54,644 bases of DNA from assembly GCF_008933605.1 (NCBI RefSeq), contig NZ_WBUS01000004.1:1-54644 (forward strand), read 5' to 3'. Positions 8,945-16,200 of the stretch are shown here, piece by piece. Within the stretch, counting starts at the first letter, position 1. Each line of letters opens with the position of its first letter. The position numbers were made by a program, and so were the translations under genes. This DNA is from Albidovulum sp. (lineage in GTDB: Bacteria; Pseudomonadota; Alphaproteobacteria; Rhodobacterales; Rhodobacteraceae). The notes below the pieces were generated by a model that saw only the letters and a list, made by a program, of their open reading frames with translations, had not been told where the DNA came from and did no database searches.

Positions 8945-9670
8945 ATGCCTGTCACGGTCAACTGTGACATGGGGGAAAGCTTTGGCCTTTATCGCATGGG
9001 CGATGACGCCGGGCTGATGCCCTTGATCCATATCGCCAACGTGGCCTGCGGCTTCCATGCCAGCGACTTCGACCACATGCGCGCCACCGTGCGGCTTGCC
9101 AAGCGGCACGGGGTGAAGGTCGGCGCGCATCCGTCCCTGCCCGACCTGCAGGGCTTCGGCCGGCGCGAGATGAAGATGGGCCGCGAGGAGATGGCGAACT
9201 GCCTGATCTACCAGATCGGCGCGCTCTGCGGCTTCCTCAAGGCCGAGGGGATGGAGCTGAACCACATCAAGCCGCACGGGTCGCTCTACGGGATGGCGGC
9301 GCGGCAGGAAGACATCGCGCACGCGGTCTGCGACGCGGCGGACGTGTTCCGGGTGCCGCTTCTGGGAATGACCGGCACGCTGCACGAGAAGGTCTATCCG
9401 GCGCGCGGGCACGACTTCGTCGCCGAGTTCTACGCCGATCTCGAATACACCCCCGACGGCAGCCTGATCGTCACGCGCGAACATGACGCCAAGGATCCTG
9501 CCCTGATGGCCGCGCGCTGCCTGCGCGCAATCACCGAAGGCAAGGGCACGGCGATCGACGGCTCCGACATTCCCGTCCGCTGCGACAGCATCTGCATCCA
9601 TTCCGACACGCCGAACGCCATCGACATCGCCCGCGCGGTGCGGGCGGCGGTGCAGCCCTACACGATCTGA
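8945..9670 (+). CDS. pxpA: 5-oxoprolinase subunit A, LamB/YcsF family
   Basis: A 241-residue protein of the YcsF family, the A subunit of the bacterial ATP-dependent 5-oxoprolinase PxpABC. Family motifs are plain: VNCDMGESFG (4-13), ANVACGFHASD, GAHPSLPDLQGFGRREM, and NHIKPHGSLYG. The histidines and aspartates in these motifs are the presumed catalytic site for lactam-ring opening. The usual HAGD appears here as HASD. A strong GGGGAGGGG precedes the ATG. It is the first gene of a five-gene operon whose other members form biotin carboxylase and carboxyltransferase-like parts. The true ring substrate may be 5-oxoproline or another cyclic amide. Confidence 0.92.
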   Translation: MPVTVNCDMGESFGLYRMGDDAGLMPLIHIANVACGFHASDFDHMRATVRLAKRHGVKVGAHPSLPDLQGFGRREMKMGREEMANCLIYQIGALCGFLKAEGMELNHIKPHGSLYGMAARQEDIAHAVCDAADVFRVPLLGMTGTLHEKVYPARGHDFVAEFYADLEYTPDGSLIVTREHDAKDPALMAARCLRAITEGKGTAIDGSDIPVRCDSICIHSDTPNAIDIARAVRAAVQPYTI

Positions 9671-9681
9671 GAGGTTCCTCC

Positions 9682-9915
9682 ATGGCTCAGTTGCTTTCCC
9701 CCCTTCCCGGCACGTTCTACCGCGCCTCTGCCCCCGACAAGCCGCCGTTCAAGGCCGATGGCGACGCCGTCGCCGTGGGCGACGTGATCGGGCTGATCGA
9801 GGTGATGAAGTCGTTCCATGAGGTGAGGGCGGATGTCGCGGGCACCAGCATCCGCTTCGTTGCCGAGAATGAAGAGCCCGTGATGGCGGGCGCGGTTCTG
9901 GCCGAGGTCGGCTGA
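9682..9915 (+). CDS. Biotin carboxyl carrier protein (short, stand-alone biotinyl domain)
   Basis: A 77-residue protein that is nothing but a biotinyl domain. The acceptor motif is EVMKSFHE, with the biotin lysine at residue 43; this departs from the canonical AMKM of acetyl-CoA carboxylase, which suggests a specialised carrier. There is no Pro/Ala-rich N-terminal extension as in AccB of fatty-acid synthesis. Its stop overlaps the start of the biotin carboxylase gene by one base. It would carry CO2 from the biotin carboxylase to the PxpB/PxpC-type subunits encoded just after (inference). Confidence 0.88.
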   Translation: MAQLLSPLPGTFYRASAPDKPPFKADGDAVAVGDVIGLIEVMKSFHEVRADVAGTSIRFVAENEEPVMAGAVLAEVG

Positions 9916-11291
9916 TGCTGAGGAAGCTTCTGGTCGCCAACCGGGGTGAGATTGCCGTGCGGGTGATCCGCGCAGCGAAGGACCTCGGGATTGCGACCGT
10001 GGCCGTCCATTCGGACGCCGATCGCGAGTCCCTGCACGTCCAGATCGCGGACGAGGCCGTGAACATCGGCCCTCCGGCGGCGAAGAAGTCCTACCTGAAT
10101 GTCGCCGCGATCCTGGCGGCGGCCGAGGCGACCGGGGCGGACAGCATTCACCCCGGCTATGGCTTCCTGGCCGAGAATGCGGGCTTCGCCGACGCCTGCG
10201 TGGCGGCGGGGATCGCCTTCGTCGGCCCGTCGGCCGAGGCGATCCGCACCATGGGCGACAAGGTCGCCGCCCGGTCGGCCGCCCACGCGGCGGGAGTGCC
10301 GGTGGTGCCGGGCAGCATGGGCCGGGTGGCGGATATCGAGGAAGCGCGGCACATCCTGATGGACACAGGGTTCCCGGTGATGATCAAGGCCGCCGCCGGC
10401 GGGGGCGGCCGGGGCATCCGGATCGCGAATGACCTGGCCGAGTTCGAGGCCGCCTTCCCGCAGGCCGCGGCGGAGGCGCTGGCCGCCTTCGGCGACGGCG
10501 GGCTCTACATGGAAAAGGTGGTGACGAAGGCCCGCCACATCGAAGTGCAGGTGCTGGGCGACGGCACCAACGCGGTGCATTGCTGGGAGCGGGAATGTTC
10601 GCTTCAGCGGCGGCGGCAGAAGGTCTGGGAAGAGGCGCCGTCGCGCGCGCTCTCGGACCGGGTGCGGGACGAGCTTTGCGCCAGCGCGGTCCGTCTGGCC
10701 CGGGCGGTGGGCTATTCCGGCGCCGGCACCATCGAATACCTCTACGACGACGAGGCCGACCGCTTCCACTTCATCGAGATGAACACCCGCATCCAGGTCG
10801 AGCATCCGGTGACCGAGATGATCACCGGGATCGACCTGGTGGCCGAGGGTCTGCGCATCGCGGGGGGTGAACCCCTGCGCCTGCAACAGCGCGAGATCGT
10901 CGCGCGCGGCCATGCCATCGAGGTGCGGCTCAATGCCGAGGACCCGTCGCGCGACTTCGCCCCCTTCCCGGGCACCGTCAGCGCGCTCAGGGTTCCGGGA
11001 GGGCCGGGGGTGCGGTTCGAGTCCATGCTCTACGCCGGATATACCGTGCCGCCGTTCTATGACTCGCTTCTGGCCAAGCTGGTGGTGCATGGCGAGACGC
11101 GCGAGGCCGCGATCACGCGGCTGGTCAGGGCCCTGGGCGAGACCCGGATCGAGGGCCTGCGCACCACGAAACCCCTCTTCCTCGCGCTCGCCGGTGATCC
11201 GGCGGTGCAGGCCAATGCCGTTCACACCCGCTGGCTGGAAGGCTGGCTGGAAACTCATTCCGCCCGGCTGGTGCCGGACCTCGAACCATAG
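9915..11291 (+). CDS. Biotin carboxylase subunit (AccC family)
   Basis: A 458-residue biotin carboxylase: ATP- and bicarbonate-dependent carboxylation of the biotin on the carrier. Visible motifs are KLLVANRGEIAVR (4-16), the glycine loop AGGGGRGIR (161-169) of the ATP-grasp fold, HIEVQVLGD, and the catalytic segment EMNTRIQVEHPVTE (288-301). A C-terminal biotin-carboxylase domain begins with HAIEVRLNAEDP. It is full length for the family. Because it sits between a biotin carrier and PxpB/PxpC genes, it is more likely dedicated to a urea-carboxylase-like reaction than to acetyl-CoA carboxylation (inference). Confidence 0.93.
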   Translation: MLRKLLVANRGEIAVRVIRAAKDLGIATVAVHSDADRESLHVQIADEAVNIGPPAAKKSYLNVAAILAAAEATGADSIHPGYGFLAENAGFADACVAAGIAFVGPSAEAIRTMGDKVAARSAAHAAGVPVVPGSMGRVADIEEARHILMDTGFPVMIKAAAGGGGRGIRIANDLAEFEAAFPQAAAEALAAFGDGGLYMEKVVTKARHIEVQVLGDGTNAVHCWERECSLQRRRQKVWEEAPSRALSDRVRDELCASAVRLARAVGYSGAGTIEYLYDDEADRFHFIEMNTRIQVEHPVTEMITGIDLVAEGLRIAGGEPLRLQQREIVARGHAIEVRLNAEDPSRDFAPFPGTVSALRVPGGPGVRFESMLYAGYTVPPFYDSLLAKLVVHGETREAAITRLVRALGETRIEGLRTTKPLFLALAGDPAVQANAVHTRWLEGWLETHSARLVPDLEP

Positions 11292-11299
11292 GAGGGACC

Positions 11300-12175
11300 A
11301 TGTCGATCCGATTCACCTTCGGGGGCGACGAGCATATCTTCGGGGAGGTCTCCGAGGATATGTCGCTCGAGTCTTTCTTCACCTCGCTCAGCATGACCAA
11401 TGCCGTGCGCGAGGCGGGGATCAGGGGCGTGACCGAGATCTGCCCGGCGAACGCCAGCTTCCAGATCAAGTTCGACCCGGACGCGATCAGGCCGGACGAC
11501 CTCTTGAAGGAGTTGAAGGGCATGGAGGCCGCGGCGGCGAAATCCGACGCGATCCTGAAGACCCGGATCATGGAAATCCCCGTGTTCTACCAGGACCCCT
11601 GGACGCAGGAGACGCTGATGCGCTTTCGCGAGCGGCACCAGGACCCGACGAAGACCGACCTTGAATATGCCGCAGAGGTGAACGGCCTCGGCACGGTCGA
11701 GAACTTCATCAAGGCACATTCGAGCCAGCCCTGGTTCGTCTCGATGGTCGGCTTCGTGGCGGGGCTGCCGTTCCTCTACCAGATGGTGGAGCGCAAGCGG
11801 CAGTTGCAGGTGCCGAAATACCTGCGCCCGCGCACCGACACGCCGAAGCTGACCATCGGGCATGGCGGCTGCTTTTCCTGCATCTACTCGGTACGGGGCG
11901 CGGGCGGCTACCAGATGTTCGGCATCACGCCGATGCCGATCTACGACCCGAACCAGCAGGTCAGCTACCTGCAAGACGAGATGTGCCTCTTCCGGCCCGG
12001 CGACATCGTGAAGTGGAAGCCGATCGGCCGCGACCAGTACGACGCGACGATCGAGGCGGTGGAGGCGAACCGCTTCGAGCCGGTGATCCGGCCTGCGACC
12101 TTCAGCCTGACCGATTTCAACAGGGACATGGCCGGCACCAATGCCAAGCTGATGGAGGCGCTCAATGGCCGTTAA
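11300..12175 (+). CDS. pxpB: 5-oxoprolinase subunit B / allophanate hydrolase subunit 1 family (PxpB, KipI-like)
   Basis: A 291-residue AHS1-domain protein. The C-terminal half carries the family signature GFVAGLPFLYQM and GGCFSCIYSVRGAGGYQMFGITPMPIYDP, corresponding to the GF.PGf.yl and G..GG...iyp..sPGG...iG.tP elements of KipI. It is longer than typical PxpB (about 220) through extra residues around 100-130 (WTQETLMRFRERHQDPTKTD), a feature resembling the AHS1 part of urea carboxylases. GGAGGGA precedes the ATG. It overlaps pxpC by 11 bases. PxpB and PxpC together form one catalytic module in known systems. Confidence 0.9.
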   Translation: MSIRFTFGGDEHIFGEVSEDMSLESFFTSLSMTNAVREAGIRGVTEICPANASFQIKFDPDAIRPDDLLKELKGMEAAAAKSDAILKTRIMEIPVFYQDPWTQETLMRFRERHQDPTKTDLEYAAEVNGLGTVENFIKAHSSQPWFVSMVGFVAGLPFLYQMVERKRQLQVPKYLRPRTDTPKLTIGHGGCFSCIYSVRGAGGYQMFGITPMPIYDPNQQVSYLQDEMCLFRPGDIVKWKPIGRDQYDATIEAVEANRFEPVIRPATFSLTDFNRDMAGTNAKLMEALNGR

Positions 12176-13133
12176 GGTGATCTCCCCGGGCCTGTCCACC
12201 ACCGTGCAGGACCTAGGCCGCCCCGGTTACTACCATCTTGGCATCCCGATTTCAGGCGGCATGGACCGCTTCTCGCTCCGCGCGGCCAACATGCTCGTCG
12301 GCAACGACGAGGGCGCGGCGGTGCTGGAGGCCGTGTTCCTGGGGCCGGAGCTGGAATTCACGGCGCCCGCGACCGTCGCCGTCACCGGCGGTGACCTGCC
12401 GCCGAAGCTGAACGGCGCGGATCGCCAGGGATGGGAGGCCTTCCCGGTCAAGGCGGGGGACCGGCTGTCGTTCGGCTTCCTGAAATCCGGCGCGCGGGCC
12501 TATATAGCGGTCTCGGGCGGGATCGACGTTCCGATGACGCTCGGGTCGCGGTCCACCTACACGCTTGGCGCACTGGGCGGCCACGAAGGGCGCGCGCTGA
12601 AGGCGGGAGACGAGTTGCCGGTCGGCGATGGTGCGGGCGGCAAGGGCGCGATTCCGGCCGGGCTGCGGCGGATGCCGGCAAGCCCGGCCGAGCTCAGGAT
12701 GCTGCCGGGGCTCTACTGGCACCGGATCACGGCGGAATCGGGCAAACGGTTCTTCGCCGACACCTGGAAGGTTGCACCCGAGGCGGACCGGATCGGCTAC
12801 CGTTTCCGGGGCGGCACGGCGCTGGACTTCGTTCCGCGCGAGCAGCCCTTCGGCGCGGGGTCGAACCCGTCGAACATCGTCGATGCCTGCTACCCCTATG
12901 GCTCCGTCCAGGTTCCCGGCGGGACGGAGCCCATCGTGCTGCATCGCGACGCGGTCTCGGGCGGGGGCTACATGATGCTCGGCTGCGTGATCAGCGCCGA
13001 CATGGACCTGATCGGACAGCTACAGCCGCATGCGCCCGCCCGGTTCGTCGAGGTGACGATGGATCAGGCGCTGGCCGCCCGCCATGACCGGCAGGCGGCC
13101 ATCCAGCGCGTCCGCGACCACCTGGGGCGGTAG
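12165..13133 (+). CDS. pxpC: 5-oxoprolinase subunit C / allophanate hydrolase subunit 2 family (PxpC, KipA-like)
   Basis: A 322-residue AHS2 protein. The N-terminus has the classic pattern SPGLSTTVQDLGRPGYYHLGI..SGGMD, followed by ANMLVGNDEGAAVLEAVFLGPELEF. KipA proteins usually show SGAMD where this has SGGMD. The domain is the homologue of half the carboxyltransferase domain of urea carboxylase. The start codon lies inside the pxpB coding end (11-base overlap), a sign of coupled translation and a fixed subunit ratio. It ends the operon, 70 bases before the convergent AraC-type gene. Confidence 0.92.
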   Translation: MAVKVISPGLSTTVQDLGRPGYYHLGIPISGGMDRFSLRAANMLVGNDEGAAVLEAVFLGPELEFTAPATVAVTGGDLPPKLNGADRQGWEAFPVKAGDRLSFGFLKSGARAYIAVSGGIDVPMTLGSRSTYTLGALGGHEGRALKAGDELPVGDGAGGKGAIPAGLRRMPASPAELRMLPGLYWHRITAESGKRFFADTWKVAPEADRIGYRFRGGTALDFVPREQPFGAGSNPSNIVDACYPYGSVQVPGGTEPIVLHRDAVSGGGYMMLGCVISADMDLIGQLQPHAPARFVEVTMDQALAARHDRQAAIQRVRDHLGR

Positions 13134-13203
13134 GGTGACCGGGGCGCAGCAGGCAAGGGGAGGGCCGCATCCCGGCACCGGCCCCGCGCCTGTCGTCCCG
13201 GGG

Positions 13204-14148
13204 TCAGCCGCGGCCCCTTGCCTCTTTCGGGGGCACTCCGAAACGGGCGCGGAAGGCGCGGGAAAACTGTGCCTGGTCGGTGAAGCCGCGGGCATAGGCG
13301 ATCTCGCCGATACCGCGCCGGTCGGCCGGGTTGGTCAGATCCTCCATCGCCGCCTGCAGGCGGGTGTCGCGGATCCACTGGCCGAGCGTCGTGTTCGTGT
13401 CGCGCAGAAGCTCGTGCAGGTAGCGCACCGAGATGCCGCAGCCCGCCGCCACTTCCTCGGGGCCAAGGTCGGGGTCGTCGATGTTGCGGCGAACGAAGGC
13501 TTCGATCCGCGCCAGGTGGGCCGTGCGCACCGTCGAGCTGCCCGAGGTCAGCACCCGTTCGTCGGACTGGATGGCGAGAGCGAGCAGATCCACCAGTTGC
13601 CGGCCGACGATGGTGCGGGTTTCCTCGGTCATCGCGTCGTAGCGCTGCGGGATCAGGTGGACCATATCGACGAAGAGACCGTTCGCCCCGTTGGTCGCGT
13701 CGAATTGCAGCGAGCAGAAGCGGTCGGGCGCGCGAATCCGGCCGCCCAGCAGATCCTTGCCGAGCTTCATCACCCAGAGGTCGGCCGGCTCGCCGTGGGA
13801 AAACTCGTAGGGCTCGTGGCTGCGTTCGATGAAGAAGGCGCCGGGGTTCGCCCTCACCTCCTTGCCGCACTGGGAAAAACGCACCTCGGCTTTCGCCGGC
13901 AGGGTGACGAGGAACTCCTCTGGCCCGGGCTCGCGGAAATGCTTGGGCAGCCGGCGGTACATCAGCGCCTCGGAGGTCAGCCGCGACAGCGAGACACCGC
14001 CAAGGTCCCAGCTGGTGAGTTCTCCATCGAAGGCCTCGGGACGGGCAAAGGTCAGGTCCAGCGGAAAGTAGGCCCTGGCGATGGTTTCATGCCAGTGGCG
14101 GCTGCGGACAGCCTGATCCACCCCGCGGGTCGTGATGGTGGTCTTCAT
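13204..14148 (-). CDS. AraC-family transcriptional regulator
   Basis: A 314-residue regulator. The start at 14148 (MKTTITTRG) is preferred over longer in-frame starts because GGGGAGGA lies just before it. Residues about 30-190 form an AraC-binding-like sensor domain (pattern LPKHFREPGPEEFLVTLP...VRANPGAFFIERSHEPYEF). The C-terminal double HTH covers about 210-310 and includes GISVRYLHELLRDTNTTLGQWIRDTRL and GFTDQAQFSRAFRARFGVPP. It is divergent from the hyuB operon and is its probable activator (inference). Confidence 0.9.
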   Translation of the reverse strand: MKTTITTRGVDQAVRSRHWHETIARAYFPLDLTFARPEAFDGELTSWDLGGVSLSRLTSEALMYRRLPKHFREPGPEEFLVTLPAKAEVRFSQCGKEVRANPGAFFIERSHEPYEFSHGEPADLWVMKLGKDLLGGRIRAPDRFCSLQFDATNGANGLFVDMVHLIPQRYDAMTEETRTIVGRQLVDLLALAIQSDERVLTSGSSTVRTAHLARIEAFVRRNIDDPDLGPEEVAAGCGISVRYLHELLRDTNTTLGQWIRDTRLQAAMEDLTNPADRRGIGEIAYARGFTDQAQFSRAFRARFGVPPKEARGRG

Positions 14149-14402
14149 CGGGTCCTCCCCCCTTGCCCGCATCAGGCCATGCGCGAACCCACCTGTAAAG
14201 TGGCCTGTCGGCCCGCGGCCGCGGGATGCGCGGAAACGCAAGAACGCGTGCACGCGCTGCAAAGACGTCCCCGGCCCGGCGCCGCTAGCGTCCTGTCATC
14301 AACGGCGCAACAGACGCCGCGCGACAGGGATGGAAGGCGATTCGCCCGGGTCCGGGACCCGGACGGCCACCCGTTGCGCGGCCCCAGAGTGAGGGCTTCG
14401 TG

Positions 14403-16187
14403 ATGGCCGAAAAGCCAAGGAAAAAGCTGGATGTCGATCCGATCACCCTTTCGGTGGTCCGCGGCATCCTGGAGACGACGCAGCGCGAAATGACGCTGTC
14501 GCTGGAAAAGACCGCCCGCTCCAGCGTGTTCAACCTGGCGCATGACTATTCGACGGCGCTCTTCAACCACCGGCCGGAGATGATCCTGCAGGGCCAGGAC
14601 ATTCCGATCCACCTCGGCTCGCTGATCCCGGCAATGAAGGTCGTGGCGAAGTACTTCGAGGGCGACATCCACGAAGGCGACCTCATCATCCACAACGACC
14701 CGGCCTGGGGCGGCAGCCATGCCATCGACACCTGCTTCTACCGGCCGGTCTTCTGGAAGGGGAAACTGAAGTACTGGACCGTCTGCAAGGGCCACCTGAC
14801 CGACGTGGGCGGGCCGGTGCCTGCCGGCTACAACCCGAACGCCCGGGAAATCTATGCCGAATGCCTGCGCATTCCGCCGGTCAAGGTCTGGGACCGGGGC
14901 CAGCCGCGCAAGGATGTGCTGAACTTCATCCTGACCAACATGCGCGCCCGGCGCGATCAGGAGGGCGACTTCAACGCCCTGATCGGCGCCTGCCAGGTGG
15001 GTGAACGCGCGCTTCTGGCGATGCTGGAGAAATACGGCGAGGAGCAGGTGGACGCCTGCATCGACATGCTTCTCGACATGGCCGAGAAGCAGATGCGCGG
15101 CCTGATCGCCGCGGTGCCGGACGGGACCTACGAGGGCTCGGCGATCCTCGAGGACGCGGGCCACGGCTTCGGCGATTTCGAGATCAAGGCCAAGGTCACG
15201 ATCAAGGGCGACAGCTGCCACATCGCGATCTCCTCGCCGCCGCAGATCCCCTATTTCATCAACAGCTACGAGGGGAACAGCCACTCCGGCGTCTACCTGG
15301 GCCTGATGATGTTCGCCCAGTTGCCGCCGCCCTACAATGAAGGGCTTTATCGCTGCGTCACGGTGGATTTCGGGCCGAAGGGCACGATCTGCAACGCGCA
15401 GGAACCGGCGCCGCACATGAACTGCACCACGACGCCGATGGAGACGCTGACCGACGCGGTGCGGCTTGCGTTCGAAAAGGCGGTGCCGTCCAAGGTCAGC
15501 GCATCCTGGGGCCATGCGAACGGCCTGAACATCGCGGGCTGGGACAAGCGGCACGACGAGGAATACGTGACGATGGTGCTGGCCACCATCATCTCGGGCG
15601 CGGGCGCGACGCCCAGCCAGGATGGCTGGCACGCCTGCGGGCCGGAGTGCTGCTTCGGCGCGCTGACGAGCGGCGACGTGGAACTCTTGGAGTACAGCTA
15701 CCCCATCATCATCCATCGCTATTCGCTGATGACCGACAGTGGCGGCGCGGGGAAATTCCGCGGCGGCAGCGGCACCGCCTGGGAAGTCGAGCCCCTCAAC
15801 GACGACATGACCTTCATCACCTTCGGCGAGGGCCGCCGCATCCCGGCGGTGGGCGCGGCCGGGGCGGCCAGCACGATGATCGACACCAAGGTCGGGCGGC
15901 TGGAACTGGTGGAAGGCAAGACCAAGGAGACGATCCGCGAGAACGTCATCAAGATCATCAAGCCCGGCGACCGCATCACCAACATGAACCCCGGCGGCGG
16001 CGGCTATGGCGACCCGATGGACCGGGCTGTGGAAAAGGTCATCTGGGATGTGAAGAACGGGCTCGTCTCGGTCAACGGCGCGAAGGAGGATTACGGCGTC
16101 ATCATCACCGACCCTGCCACGCTGAGCGTGGACATGAAGGCAACCGAAGCCCTGCGCGCGAAGCGTCGCGCCGTGGCCGCGAAGTGA
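14403..16187 (+). CDS. hyuB: Hydantoinase B / 5-oxoprolinase beta-type subunit (HyuB family)
   Basis: A 594-residue HyuB protein. Its family works with HyuA in ATP-dependent opening of 5-membered amide rings (N-methylhydantoin, 5-oxoproline) and in related lactamases or carboxylases. Metal-site elements are visible: IHNDPAWGGSHAIDTCF and KGHLTDVGGPVPAG, containing the Asp and His ligands. ATG at 14403 is preferred over GTG at 14400 because GAGGG at 14391-14395 then has 7-base spacing. It leads a seven-gene operon, 13 bases before hyuA. The third (gamma) subunit of acetone carboxylase is absent, so hydrolysis is more likely than carboxylation. Substrate is unknown. Confidence 0.9.
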   Translation: MAEKPRKKLDVDPITLSVVRGILETTQREMTLSLEKTARSSVFNLAHDYSTALFNHRPEMILQGQDIPIHLGSLIPAMKVVAKYFEGDIHEGDLIIHNDPAWGGSHAIDTCFYRPVFWKGKLKYWTVCKGHLTDVGGPVPAGYNPNAREIYAECLRIPPVKVWDRGQPRKDVLNFILTNMRARRDQEGDFNALIGACQVGERALLAMLEKYGEEQVDACIDMLLDMAEKQMRGLIAAVPDGTYEGSAILEDAGHGFGDFEIKAKVTIKGDSCHIAISSPPQIPYFINSYEGNSHSGVYLGLMMFAQLPPPYNEGLYRCVTVDFGPKGTICNAQEPAPHMNCTTTPMETLTDAVRLAFEKAVPSKVSASWGHANGLNIAGWDKRHDEEYVTMVLATIISGAGATPSQDGWHACGPECCFGALTSGDVELLEYSYPIIIHRYSLMTDSGGAGKFRGGSGTAWEVEPLNDDMTFITFGEGRRIPAVGAAGAASTMIDTKVGRLELVEGKTKETIRENVIKIIKPGDRITNMNPGGGGYGDPMDRAVEKVIWDVKNGLVSVNGAKEDYGVIITDPATLSVDMKATEALRAKRRAVAAK

Positions 16188-16200
16188 GGGGGATGAGACG

